From: Kluyvera genomosp. 1
GTDB taxonomy: Bacteria; Pseudomonadota; Gammaproteobacteria; Enterobacterales; Enterobacteriaceae
Direction: 5' to 3'
Assembly: GCF_001266615.1 (NCBI RefSeq)
Contig: NZ_LGHZ01000017.1
Span: forward strand, 62,001 to 126,000
Length of the DNA: 64,000 nt
The position numbers were made by a program, and so were the translations under genes. Below, in pieces: positions 31,715 through 41,042 of the stretch. How positions within the stretch are numbered: the stretch's first letter is position 1; the number at the start of each line of letters is the position of its first letter. Under the pieces are notes generated by a model. It was not told where the DNA came from and made no database searches. It saw only the letters and a list, made by a program, of their open reading frames with translations.

Positions 31715-32080
31715 TCAAGCCAGGCGTTTAGGATCGGGACCAAAGCGGTTATTACCCGGCGTCCCGTTCTGACAGTTGAAGATAATAATCACTATCCAGC
31801 CCACGATCGGAATAAGCAGCAGCAGCAACCACCATGCCGAACGGTCGGTGTCGTGCAAACGACGGAACTGTACCGCCCACCACGGCAGAAAGATCAGAAT
31901 ACCGTAAATCGTGGTGAGGATCCCCTCGCCACCGGCACGCTGCCAGCCAAGCATTTTATCCACCACGCTTAACACGGCCGTCAAAATGACGTTCACCAGA
32001 ATGAACATCCAATACTCTTTACGACGGGCGCGACCGCCAAACCCAATATAGTTACGTATAACGTTGAGATACCAATCCAT
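31715..32080 (-). CDS. yhaH: DUF805 inner-membrane protein YhaH
   Basis: Small membrane protein of 121 residues with three or four hydrophobic helices. The DUF805 signature is clear: YIGFGGRARRKEYWMFIL near the start, PWWAVQFRRLHDTDRSAWW in the middle, and NCQNGTPGNNRFGPDP at the end. Start at 32080 has GAGG seven bases upstream; the ATG two codons earlier is too near the site. Function is unknown. K-12 has a second DUF805 gene, yhaI, beside it; only one copy is present here. Confidence 0.9.
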   Translation of the reverse strand: MDWYLNVIRNYIGFGGRARRKEYWMFILVNVILTAVLSVVDKMLGWQRAGGEGILTTIYGILIFLPWWAVQFRRLHDTDRSAWWLLLLLIPIVGWIVIIIFNCQNGTPGNNRFGPDPKRLA

Positions 32081-32165
32081 TTTCATGCCTCTATTAATCA
32101 TTAATCACTTGTTTTTAAAGCGATCAATCTAAGGATAGTCGTGAATGAAAAGGGGGTAAATATTG

Positions 32166-32201
32166 GTGGGGAAAAATTAGGGCATCGATAAACGATGCCC
32201 T
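32166..32201 (-). terminator. yqjG terminator
   Basis: On the minus strand AGGGCATCG TTTAT CGATGCCCT is followed by AATTTTTCCCC; the 9-bp perfect stem begins seven bases after the yqjG stop. Confidence 0.85.
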
Positions 32202-32207
32202 GTGCGC

Positions 32208-33194
32208 TTAACGGAAGCGTTCGTCACGACCGTGCGGTTCATCTAAATCCTGCCATGGCCCAATGGAGATAATGCCCGTCGGGTTGATGGTTTTGTGGCT
32301 GCGGAAATAGTGGGTGCGGATATGGTCAAAGTTGACGGTCTCCGCAATGCCCGGCATTTGGTAGATATCGCGCAGGAAGCCGTGCAGATTGAGGTAGTCA
32401 CTGATGCGGTGTTTGTCGCACTTGAAGTGGGTGACATAAACCGGATCAAAACGGATAAGCGTGGTCCACAGGCGGATATCGGCTTCGGTCAGCTGATTGC
32501 CCGTCAGGTAGCGATGCTGTCCAAGGATTTTTTCCAGACGATCCAGCGAGCTAAAGACTTTTTCGACCGCTTCATCATAGGCTGCCTGGCTGGTGGCAAA
32601 GCCAGCCTTATAGACACCATTATTAACAGTGTCATAAATCCAGCCATTCAGCTCATCGATTTGCTCGCGCAGCGCTGGCGGATAGTAGTCACCGGCTTTT
32701 GCACCCAGCGCATCAAAGGCGGTGTTGAACATGCGAATGATTTCTGCCGATTCGTTGCTGACGATAGTTTGATTCTTTTTATCCCACAGCACCGGAACCG
32801 TTACGCGACCAGAGTAGTTTTGATCGGCGTGTTGATAGAGTTGATAGAGAAACTGGTGCTGATAGAGTGCATCGCCCGTGGCTGCGGGGAAATCAGCATC
32901 GAAGGTCCAACCATTTTCCAGCATCAGCGGGTTGACGACGGAAACGGAAATAAACGGTTCCAGTCCTTTCAGCGCTCTAAGAATGAGCGTGCGGTGTGCC
33001 CACGGACAGGCGAGGGAAACATACAGGTGATAACGATCTTTTTCAGCGGCAAAGCCTGCATTGCCGCTTGGGCCGGCTTCGCCATCGGCGGTCAGCCAGT
33101 TGCGAAAGGCGGAGACTGAACGCTGGAAACGTCCACCGGTGGATTTGGTGTCATACCAGACGTCTTGCCAGACGCCGTCGATTAACTGTCCCAT
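32208..33194 (-). CDS. yqjG: Glutathionyl-hydroquinone reductase YqjG
   Basis: Xi-class glutathione transferase of 328 residues that reduces glutathionyl-hydroquinones to hydroquinones using glutathione. The thioredoxin-like N-terminal domain carries the active-site motif ACPWAHRT with catalytic Cys63; YQHQFLYQLY and the VPVLWDKK/NESAEIIRMF glutathione-binding loop follow. An all-helical C-terminal domain is present from about residue 170. Cytoplasmic. Length and residues match E. coli YqjG. Confidence 0.95.
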   Translation of the reverse strand: MGQLIDGVWQDVWYDTKSTGGRFQRSVSAFRNWLTADGEAGPSGNAGFAAEKDRYHLYVSLACPWAHRTLILRALKGLEPFISVSVVNPLMLENGWTFDADFPAATGDALYQHQFLYQLYQHADQNYSGRVTVPVLWDKKNQTIVSNESAEIIRMFNTAFDALGAKAGDYYPPALREQIDELNGWIYDTVNNGVYKAGFATSQAAYDEAVEKVFSSLDRLEKILGQHRYLTGNQLTEADIRLWTTLIRFDPVYVTHFKCDKHRISDYLNLHGFLRDIYQMPGIAETVNFDHIRTHYFRSHKTINPTGIISIGPWQDLDEPHGRDERFR

Positions 33195-33251
33195 GATGTT
33201 CTCCTTTTTAGACTCTACGCGCTCACGTTAGGTCGCCAGAGTTTAGATAGC

Positions 33252-33283
33252 AAAAGCGAGGAGATGTCTCCTCGCTTTTTATT
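33252..33283. terminator. Intrinsic terminator downstream of yqjF
   Basis: AAAAGCGAGGAG and CTCCTCGCTTTTT form a near-perfect 12-bp hairpin with A and T runs on both sides; it ends the yqjF transcript on the minus strand. Confidence 0.88.
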
Positions 33284-33300
33284 CATTCAGTATAGTGCGC

Positions 33301-33693
33301 TTACCATTTTTTATTCAGTACACGGTCGATACTGAATGCGCCTGGACCGGTGATACCCAGCAGCAGGTAGCCGCCAGCGATGGTCAGGTTTTTCATGAAC
33401 ATCAGAGAGTTCATACCTTCAGCAAAGTTGCTGTGGAAGATGAACGCGGTCAGCAGGGTGAAGCCTGCGGTGAACAGCGCAGTGGTACGGGTCAGGAAAC
33501 CGAACAGAATGGCCAGACCGCCGCCGAACTCAAGCAGGATGGTCAGTGGCAGCAGGAACCCTGGGACGCCCATGGCTTCCATATACTGCTGTGTACCCGC
33601 ATACCCGGTGATTTTGCCCCAGCCAGCTGTGATAAACAGAATTGGCATCAGAATACGAGCAACCAGGAAACCAACATCTTCTAATTTTTTCAT
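33301..33693 (-). CDS. yqjF: DoxX-family inner-membrane protein YqjF
   Basis: Four-helix membrane protein (130 residues) of the DoxX-like family; ARILMPILFITAGWGKI is helix 1 and ILLEFGGGLAILFGFLTR is characteristic. The start at 33693 (MKKLEDVGF) matches E. coli exactly; the open frame to 33804 adds 37 unsupported residues. In E. coli it is induced by aromatic nitro compounds through YhaJ, and quinone-like breakdown products are the presumed signal; YqjG next door also acts on quinones. Confidence 0.92.
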   Translation of the reverse strand: MKKLEDVGFLVARILMPILFITAGWGKITGYAGTQQYMEAMGVPGFLLPLTILLEFGGGLAILFGFLTRTTALFTAGFTLLTAFIFHSNFAEGMNSLMFMKNLTIAGGYLLLGITGPGAFSIDRVLNKKW

Positions 33694-34039
33694 CTTTCTC
33701 TCCAGAGAACCTTGCGGGTAGTTAAACCATATTATTGAGCGTTTACACGTCGATAGCGTGTATCTGCTGTCGATGGAGAGAAATATAACCGCGGCGTTCG
33801 GCAATTGTTAGCAAGGAAAACTGTTGAACTTCTTCAAAGAATCTGAGCAACGATGTATGGCAGCATGATTTTTGCCGTCTCTTCACGTCGTGTTGGCTAA
33901 GGTCTTTATTCAGCAGCGTGGTGCGGCGGTTTTACTCTGTAACACGGAGGGGGGGCGGGTGATAGCAGGAATGACCGGTGATATCTGAGCCGGGTATTTC
34001 GTTCATACCGTTACTCAGATAACCGGTGTATTCAGAGGG
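33694..34039 (-). promoter_or_regulatory. yqjF promoter region, otherwise empty
   Basis: This 346-bp gap holds the yqjF promoter, where YhaJ would act, and the 3' end of the yqjDEK transcript. A G-rich run (GGAGGGGGGGCGGG, about 33946-33959) stands out. I see no gene here, and no convincing terminator for yqjK. Confidence 0.35.
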
Positions 34040-34321
34040 TTAACGCAGTAGATTTTTAGCCATGCGCCAGGTGCTCCAGATACCCAGGCCGCGACGGGCC
34101 CAGCGTACCAAAAAGCGAGGATGGCGCAGCGATACCACGGCCATCGCGCTGCTGGCAACAATGGCCCAGGAGCGCAGGCTCACGAGCTTGCCCCAGCCTC
34201 GGTCGTAGACATCGGTGGCCTCCAGCCAGTCGCGGCGGCTAGCGATGAGATCCAGCCGTTGCTGCTGAATTTCTCGCAGCAGAACGGCCTTGCGTTCCTC
34301 TCGCGACGGTCGAGGGGTCAT
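34040..34321 (-). CDS. yqjK: YqjK-family small protein
   Basis: A 93-residue protein with a basic, coiled-coil-prone N-terminal half (REERKAVLLREIQQQRLDL, residues 7-25). A hydrophobic stretch SWAIVASSAMAVVSLRHP follows, then RWARRGLGIWSTWRM. It is homologous to E. coli YqjK (99 residues), with the C-terminal tail shorter. Probably membrane-associated; function unknown. The start overlaps the yqjE stop by four bases. Last gene of yqjC-D-E-K. Confidence 0.9.
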   Translation of the reverse strand: MTPRPSREERKAVLLREIQQQRLDLIASRRDWLEATDVYDRGWGKLVSLRSWAIVASSAMAVVSLRHPRFLVRWARRGLGIWSTWRMAKNLLR

Positions 34322-34716
34322 GGCTTATCGTCCTCAAGCAAAGCGCGATCGTTTGCCAGCTCGTGACGCGTATGGCGCAGCAGCGTTGAACGGCGCGCCT
34401 TACGTATTGTCCAGACACCGCCGATAAGCGCCAGCACAAGCAGCGTGCCGGTGGTTGCCATCATGACGTGTAAACGATACTGAGGGTCGACCGCCCAGAT
34501 GACTAACACCAACAGGCTCATCAGGCCGAAAGCGGTAAACAGCAGGGTAAGCCCTGCCATTAACAGCAGCTGGATGAGGTTCGCTTTCTCCTCTTCCAGC
34601 TCGACGACCGCTAATCGCAGCCGCGTTTCCACCATCTGCACCGCGAGGGTGACAATGCGCTGACCAATGCCAAGGATATTTTTTCCCGGGCCTTGTGCGT
34701 GGTGAGAATCGTTCAT
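34318..34716 (-). CDS. yqjE: Membrane protein YqjE
   Basis: Phage-holin-like superfamily III protein of 132 residues with two central hydrophobic helices (about residues 45-90) flanked by charged ends. Recognisable: MVETRLRLAVVELEEEKANL and LLRHTRHELANDRALLE. The start at 34716 (MNDSHHAQGPGK) matches E. coli MADTHHAQGPGK; it lies just two bases after the yqjD stop. Function is unknown; the operon is associated with stress and stationary-phase ribosome factors. Confidence 0.91.
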   Translation of the reverse strand: MNDSHHAQGPGKNILGIGQRIVTLAVQMVETRLRLAVVELEEEKANLIQLLLMAGLTLLFTAFGLMSLLVLVIWAVDPQYRLHVMMATTGTLLVLALIGGVWTIRKARRSTLLRHTRHELANDRALLEDDKP

Positions 34717-34718
34717 GC

Positions 34719-35024
34719 TTAACGGCGGGTCAGCAGAACGCCCAGTACCAGGCCTACTGCTGCACCGATTCCGACGCCGGTCCACGGATTTTCACGGACA
34801 TAGCCATCGGCTTTCGCAGCCGCTTCACGAGTCTGTTTTGCCAGGGCGTCGCTGGTTTCGCCAAGACGGTCACGGCTTTCTTTCAGCGCACTTTCCGCTT
34901 TGCTGCGCAGCTTGCTTAACTCTTCCTTGGATTTATCGGTGGAAGTATTCAGGACTTCTTCCAGGGTATCGGACAGGGCTTTAAGCTCTGCACGTAACTG
35001 TTCTGATGTCGAATCTTTAGCCAT
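34719..35024 (-). CDS. yqjD: Membrane-anchored ribosome-binding protein YqjD (ElaB family)
   Basis: DUF883-family protein (101 residues). A long amphipathic helix rich in Lys and Glu (residues 8-70, including SKEELSKLRSKAESALK) is followed by RENPWTGVGIGAAVGLVLGVLLTRR, a C-terminal glycine-rich membrane anchor. In E. coli YqjD binds stationary-phase ribosomes and tethers them to the inner membrane, and is RpoS-dependent. Start 35024 gives the E. coli length; AGGAGA precedes it. Confidence 0.93.
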   Translation of the reverse strand: MAKDSTSEQLRAELKALSDTLEEVLNTSTDKSKEELSKLRSKAESALKESRDRLGETSDALAKQTREAAAKADGYVRENPWTGVGIGAAVGLVLGVLLTRR

Positions 35025-35050
35025 CGTATCTCTCCTGTAAGGGTTTTGAC

Positions 35051-35419
35051 TCAATACGCGCGGGATTCCAGCGCGTTAAGTTCTTGCTGGGCTTCTTTGA
35101 GCTTGTGCTCACGTTTAGCCACTTTATCCGCATTACCGGTCTGTTTAGCTTCCTTCAGATCCTGCTCGCGCTCGCGAATCTCATCTTTCTGTTCAGCAAT
35201 CTTTTCCTGATGATCGGCGCGAAGTTTGCTGTCAGTGCAGTGAGCTTTCACTTCGCTCAGCGCCTTTTTCAAACCGTCGATGCGGTGCTGATTGTTATGC
35301 TGTTCGGCATAACCAATCTCGCGCTGGATGTCCTGCTCTTTTTCCTGACACAGTGATGATGCTGCAGCGCTCGCGCTAAGCGAAGCGAGAGTGAGCGCGA
35401 GTATGATGCGGTATTTCAT
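35051..35419 (-). CDS. yqjC: Periplasmic DUF1090 protein YqjC
   Basis: A 122-residue secreted protein. A Sec signal peptide is visible (MKYRIILALTLASLSASAAA, residues 1-20, cleavage probably just after). The rest is almost wholly helical and charged: QEKEQDIQREIGYAEQHNN, then RIDGLKKALSEV and repeated heptad-like Lys/Glu segments typical of DUF1090. Function is unknown; located in the periplasm by inference. Start at 35419 gives the E. coli length. First gene of yqjCDEK. Confidence 0.92.
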   Translation of the reverse strand: MKYRIILALTLASLSASAAASSLCQEKEQDIQREIGYAEQHNNQHRIDGLKKALSEVKAHCTDSKLRADHQEKIAEQKDEIREREQDLKEAKQTGNADKVAKREHKLKEAQQELNALESRAY

Positions 35420-35440
35420 GTATGGACCTTCCATTGTGCG

Positions 35441-35461
35441 AAGTACATCTATTATGTACTT
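35441..35461. promoter_or_regulatory. Inverted repeat in the yqjC leader
   Basis: AAGTACAT CTATT ATGTACTT is a perfect 8+8 palindrome 21 bp before the yqjC start. A second, looser pair, ACGTGAGT and ACTCACGGT (about 35471-35502), lies just upstream. It could be a regulator operator or a hairpin in the 5' leader. Confidence 0.45.
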
Positions 35462-35573
35462 TTCCCAGTACGTGAGTCATGACGTTGCCACACTCACGGT
35501 ACTAAGCATAGTAAGTAAAATGCGAAATCACCAAAGATAGTGAAATAATTCAGAATCCTGGAAGTCGCTGTTG

Positions 35574-35954
35574 TTAGCCAAATCGATGGGAGGTGTCGCG
35601 GAGAAGGGACAGCCAGCTCGCCGGATCGGTCTCTTCATCCTGCAGAGCGACAACGTACACATGCGGCAGCGTACTATCGAGTACGCGTTTTGCCGCAGCG
35701 CTTTGTTCGCTGGACTCAAAGGTAATCAGCAGCGCATCATCTTGTGGCGTGATGCTTTTAAAACGGATTCCGTTCGCGTCCAGGTGATGCGAGATGGAAA
35801 AGCCATCGGGCATGTTGGCCTGGTTCATCGGGCGGATCGCTAGCGTGGACTCTTCGCGCTGGAGCGCGGCCCACAGCCAGACCATGATGCACAACATCAG
35901 CATCACGCTCAGGCTGAGAGCAAATCGGCGGAGCAGAATGTGGTTAGACCCCAT
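35574..35954 (-). CDS. mzrA: EnvZ-modulating inner-membrane protein MzrA
   Basis: Single-pass membrane protein (126 residues) that in E. coli contacts EnvZ and raises OmpR phosphorylation, linking the Cpx and EnvZ/OmpR systems. One N-terminal helix (about residues 10-32, FALSLSVMLMLCIMVWLWAA) is followed by a periplasmic domain with REESTLAIRPMNQ, MPDGFSISHHLDANGI and FKSITPQDDALLITF. The N-terminus and the end differ from K-12, the core is conserved. It follows yqjA by two bases, as in K-12, where CpxR controls both. Confidence 0.91.
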   Translation of the reverse strand: MGSNHILLRRFALSLSVMLMLCIMVWLWAALQREESTLAIRPMNQANMPDGFSISHHLDANGIRFKSITPQDDALLITFESSEQSAAAKRVLDSTLPHVYVVALQDEETDPASWLSLLRDTSHRFG

Positions 35955-35956
35955 AA

Positions 35957-36619
35957 TTACCCTCGATTACCGTATTTTTTCTTCCACACCACGGCCAGTG
36001 AGCCAATCAGACCCACGACCAGCAGTACGACTGGTAGCAGCATCAGACATGACATGAGCGCATCTTCATACTTCTGGAAGACAGGCGTTTTGCCCAGCAG
36101 GAAACCTAGCGTGGTCAGAATCAGCACCCACAGCAGACCGCTCATCCAATTGAAGAACTGGAAGCGTGCATTGCTCAGCCCCGAGAGGCCCGCGATAGTT
36201 GGCAGCAGCGTACGCACGAAGGCAATAAAGCGGCCAATCAGCAGGGCAGAAAGACCGTGCTTGTGGAATAGATGGTGCGCACGCTGGTGATAGTGTGCAG
36301 GAAGATGGGATAGCCAGTTTTGAACGATTCGGGTGTTGCCGAGCCATTTTCCCTGGATATAGCTCAGCCAGCAACCAAGGCTAGCGGCGACCGTCAGAAG
36401 AATAAGCGTCTGCGGGAAGCCCATTGCCCCTTTGGCAATCAGCACGCCGACCAGCACGAGTAGGCTATCTCCTGGCAAGAAGGCCGCTGGCAGCAAACCA
36501 TTCTCAAGGAACAGAATCATAAATAAGACGAAATAGAGCATACCAATCATGGATGGATTAGCGAGGGTTTCGAAATCCTGGTTCCATAAGGCATTTAAAA
36601 GTTGGGTTAGTAGTTCCAT
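35957..36619 (-). CDS. yqjA: DedA-family membrane protein YqjA
   Basis: DedA/SNARE-associated family protein (220 residues) of the inner membrane. In E. coli YqjA and its paralogue YghB support envelope integrity, cell division and alkaline/cation tolerance and probably use the proton gradient. [20 protein letters not shown] contains the conserved Glu and Asp residues; [20 protein letters not shown] has the essential arginines. Several hydrophobic helices. Promoter of yqjA-mzrA lies in the next gap. Confidence 0.93.
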   Translation of the reverse strand: MELLTQLLNALWNQDFETLANPSMIGMLYFVLFMILFLENGLLPAAFLPGDSLLVLVGVLIAKGAMGFPQTLILLTVAASLGCWLSYIQGKWLGNTRIVQNWLSHLPAHYHQRAHHLFHKHGLSALLIGRFIAFVRTLLPTIAGLSGLSNARFQFFNWMSGLLWVLILTTLGFLLGKTPVFQKYEDALMSCLMLLPVVLLVVGLIGSLAVVWKKKYGNRG

Positions 36620-36934
36620 TCACGATTCCTGGTACATCGATTAACGTAATGCCTGAACGCGCTGCGATATCTTCTCTGTTTTTATTTTAATAGCATCGCG
36701 GTAAATACGCGCTGAACAGTCCTTGTTTTGGGCGAAATAAAGTGCAAAACGACAAATTGCATTCAATTGTAACAAATGGTCTGGTTTCTCGTCACAGAAA
36801 TTGCAAGTTGTTGCTGATTGATTTTGCGGCTTAGTGCGGGGAGAGGCTAGGGGATTTACAAAGGCTTACCCACACTGAAAGTCGGGCAAGCCTTATAGAG
36901 ATTTCAACGGTTTTGCGAACAGCGCTAACGCCGC
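36620..36934 (-). promoter_or_regulatory. yqjA promoter region and exuR terminator
   Basis: The 315-bp gap contains, at 36861-36894, the stem AAGGCTTACCC / GGGCAAGCCTT with one mismatch and a 12-base loop, followed on the minus strand by TTTGT; this should end the exuR transcript. The remainder is AT-rich and carries the yqjA promoter. A CpxR box is expected from E. coli but I could not fix its position. Confidence 0.55.
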
Positions 36935-37711
36935 TTATTTACCGCCGATTGACACCGTATCAAGGTGAACGACCGGGTTTTCCGCGAACAGATAGCGATC
37001 GGCGTTAAATTCGAAATCATCGCTGGTTTCATTGAACAGCATCAGCTTGGTGTTTTCCAGGTGCTGCCACATGGCGATTTTGGCCGCATGCGGATCTTTG
37101 CGAATCAGTGCTTTTAAGATTTGGTCGTGGTCATCACACCAGTTATCGACCGTACGTGCGTCGATATGGTCATGCAGTTTCTTCCAGTACGGGTTATGCA
37201 CGCGCTGAGTCCACATTTTTTCGACAATCGCCGCAAGCGCAGTATTCTGTGTCGCTAGCGCAACCTGTACGTGGAACTGGAGATCCCACTCGGAGTCACG
37301 GAAACATTTCTCTTTACGCGCTTTTTCCTGGATCTCCATCAGCTTCATGATGTCCTGCTTGGTGACCTGGGTCGCAGCAAATTCGGCAATGTTGCTTTCA
37401 ATCAGCTGGCGAGCCTGCAGCAGTTCAAACGGACCGTAGTTGGCAAACTCCAGATTTTCATCCGGTGCCTGATGGTATTTGGCCTGATTGGAAATGACGT
37501 GGATACCTGAGCCTTTACGAACTTCAACGTAACCTTCCACTTCCAGCATAATAATGGCTTCGCGGACCACCGTACGGCTAACGCTCTTTTCATCGGCAAT
37601 GAAGCGCTCCGCAGGCAGTTTATCGCCCACAAGGTAAACACCTTGCTCAATGCGCTCTTTTAACTCAGCGGCAAGTTGCTGATACAAACGGCGTGCGTCG
37701 GTGATTTCCAT
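36935..37711 (-). CDS. exuR: GntR-family hexuronate regulon repressor ExuR
   Basis: FadR-subfamily GntR repressor (258 residues, the E. coli length) controlling exuT, uxaCA and related genes; hexuronates relieve repression. The N-terminal winged helix has [20 protein letters not shown] (about residues 29-48) and [11 protein letters not shown]; the C-terminal FCD domain includes [14 protein letters not shown] and [12 protein letters not shown]. Start at 37711 ([13 protein letters not shown]); upstream extension to 37777 is unsupported and would cover its own operator. Confidence 0.95.
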   Translation of the reverse strand: MEITDARRLYQQLAAELKERIEQGVYLVGDKLPAERFIADEKSVSRTVVREAIIMLEVEGYVEVRKGSGIHVISNQAKYHQAPDENLEFANYGPFELLQARQLIESNIAEFAATQVTKQDIMKLMEIQEKARKEKCFRDSEWDLQFHVQVALATQNTALAAIVEKMWTQRVHNPYWKKLHDHIDARTVDNWCDDHDQILKALIRKDPHAAKIAMWQHLENTKLMLFNETSDDFEFNADRYLFAENPVVHLDTVSIGGK

Positions 37712-37740
37712 ATGCTCTCCAGGCAGGGTACGGCAGATTA

Positions 37741-37758
37741 AATTTGTTATACCACTTT
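37741..37758. promoter_or_regulatory. ExuR-type operator upstream of exuR
   Basis: AATTTGTTATACCACTTT is an imperfect palindrome resembling the ExuR/UxuR consensus AAATTGGTATACCAATTT and related to the elements at 39367 and 39547. It lies 30 bp before the exuR start, suiting autorepression. Confidence 0.6.
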
Positions 37759-37789
37759 TACGAGCAGCTAACCACAATTTGAAATGAAA

Positions 37790-37813
37790 AAGCCGCCTGA
37801 ATCAAGGCGGCTT
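37790..37813 (-). terminator. exuT terminator
   Basis: On the minus strand AAGCCGCCT TGATTC AGGCGGCTT is followed by TTTCATTTC; a 9-bp perfect stem shortly after the exuT stop. Confidence 0.9.
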
Positions 37814-37839
37814 TAGAGAAAGCAGACATCGGTAACAGA

Positions 37840-39144
37840 TTAGTTTTGTGTGGCCTGCTGTGTCGGACGGTGGGTATCGGATTCACCATCATCCGCCTGC
37901 TTGTTCTGCAGGACGGTCCAGATAACCAGAGCCCCTAACAGGTCGAAGATGGCGAGTACGGCGAACAATGGGCTGAAGCCAATAGTATCCGCCAGCGCAC
38001 CGACCACCAGAGCAAACATGGTGCTTGCCATCCACGCTGCCATCCCGGTCAGACCGTTGGCGGTAGCCACTTCGTTACGACCGAATACGTCAGAAGACAG
38101 TGTAATCAGCGCACCGGACAGAGACTGGTGCGCGAAGCCACCGAGGCACAATAACGCGATTGCAATGTACGGGCTGGTGAACAGACCAATCATCCCTGGG
38201 CCAATCATCAGCAGTGCACCCATGGTGACAACCATTTTACGGGACACAATCAGGTTTACGCCAAACCAGCGCTGGAACAGCGGCGGCAGGTAACCACCCA
38301 GTACGCAGCCTACGTCAGCGAACAGCATTGGCATCCAGGCAAACATAGCGATTTCTTTCAGATCAAAGCCATACACTTTGAACATGAACAGTGGGATCCA
38401 GGCGTTGAAGGTACCCCAGGCTGGTTCTGCCAGGAAACGTGGCAGTGCAATACCCCAGAAACGACGGGTCTGAATAATCTGCCATGGCGACATTTTCTTA
38501 CCGTTGTTGGTCTGGTGCTGTGCTTCCTGACCGCCAATGATGTAATCGCGTTCTTCGTCAGTTAATTTTTTCTGATCGCGTGGGTGTTTGTAGAAGATGA
38601 GCCAGGACATTGCCCAGATGAAGCTCAGGACGCCAGAGATGATGAACGCCATCTGCCAGCTGTGCATCACGATAGCCCACACAACCAGAGGTGGAGCAAT
38701 CATGCCGCCGATAGAGGAACCGACGTTGAAGTAGCCCACGGCGATAGAACGTTCTTTCGCTGGGAACCATTCGGAGCTGGCTTTCAGACCCGCAGGGATC
38801 ATCGCTGCTTCAGCAGCACCGACCGCACCACGAGCAATCGCCAGACCACCCCAGCTGCCAGCCAGTGCGGTTGCGCCGCAGAATACGGCCCAGGCAATGG
38901 CGAAGAAGGCGTAGCCAATTTTGGTACCCAGAATGTCCAGCACGTAGCCCGCAACAGGCTGCATGACGGTGTAAGCTGCGGAGTAAGCAGCGATGATGTA
39001 CGAATATTGCTGTGTGGAAATGTGCAGTTCAGCCATCAGAGTTGGCGCTGCTGCTGCCACGGTATTACGCGTCAGGTATCCCAGCACGGTGCCCACGGTC
39101 ACCAGTGCAATCATGTACCAACGTAATCCTTTAATTTTACGCAT
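37840..39144 (-). CDS. exuT: Hexuronate MFS transporter ExuT
   Basis: Anion:cation symporter-type MFS protein (434 residues, about twelve helices) importing galacturonate and glucuronate. The start at 39144 (MRKIKGLRWYMIALV) matches E. coli, with GAGG about nine bases upstream; the longer frame to 39189 is not supported. GYVLDILGTKIGYA and RGAVGAAEAAMIPAGLKASS are family motifs. It is divergent from uxaCA across 471 bp of shared regulatory DNA. The last 20 residues differ from K-12. Confidence 0.95.
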   Translation of the reverse strand: MRKIKGLRWYMIALVTVGTVLGYLTRNTVAAAAPTLMAELHISTQQYSYIIAAYSAAYTVMQPVAGYVLDILGTKIGYAFFAIAWAVFCGATALAGSWGGLAIARGAVGAAEAAMIPAGLKASSEWFPAKERSIAVGYFNVGSSIGGMIAPPLVVWAIVMHSWQMAFIISGVLSFIWAMSWLIFYKHPRDQKKLTDEERDYIIGGQEAQHQTNNGKKMSPWQIIQTRRFWGIALPRFLAEPAWGTFNAWIPLFMFKVYGFDLKEIAMFAWMPMLFADVGCVLGGYLPPLFQRWFGVNLIVSRKMVVTMGALLMIGPGMIGLFTSPYIAIALLCLGGFAHQSLSGALITLSSDVFGRNEVATANGLTGMAAWMASTMFALVVGALADTIGFSPLFAVLAIFDLLGALVIWTVLQNKQADDGESDTHRPTQQATQN

Positions 39145-39366
39145 GTAAACCTCATCGTTTGTTATCTCTGCGGATTCCGCAGCCATCATCCTGTGCCAGG
39201 AGATGATGTTTTTTCGAAGGGCTTACCGAGGACGTGAATCCCGGTACGGCCCGAACTTGCCATTAGTACGTGTGCTGAATTCGGTATCCGTACCGCTCAA
39301 TCAGGTGTCTATAGCGACCACCGCTAATGCATCGTGTCGATGAATGTGTTCGACGGAGGGCAAGAT

Positions 39367-39565
39367 AACTTGTCATACAACTTTAAAAGGTGAATACCGT
39401 CACAAAAGAGGTATTTTCCATAGCGTTTAAGGGGTATATAAGCTAGGCCAGATACGGCGCGGCTTGCAGCGTTGTTTTGCTATTTTTTTTGTCATTTTTT
39501 GTCAGGATTTATTGATCTAACTCACGAAAAAATCTTCGGCTCAACGAAATTGGTGTGATAACTTT
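39367..39565. promoter_or_regulatory. ExuR operators and CRP-like site between exuT and uxaC
   Basis: AACTTGTCATACAACTTT (39367-39384) faces exuT and AAATTGGTGTGATAACTTT (39547-39565) lies 50 bp before uxaC; both resemble the ExuR consensus. ATTGATCTAACTCACGA (39511-39527) is a moderate CRP match between them. The remaining part of the 39145-39615 gap has no coding frame. Confidence 0.6.
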
Positions 39566-39582
39566 GTCTGCATTACAGATAA

Positions 39583-41028
<1,446 letters not shown>

Positions 41029-41042
41029 GGTCTGGGGTTGGT

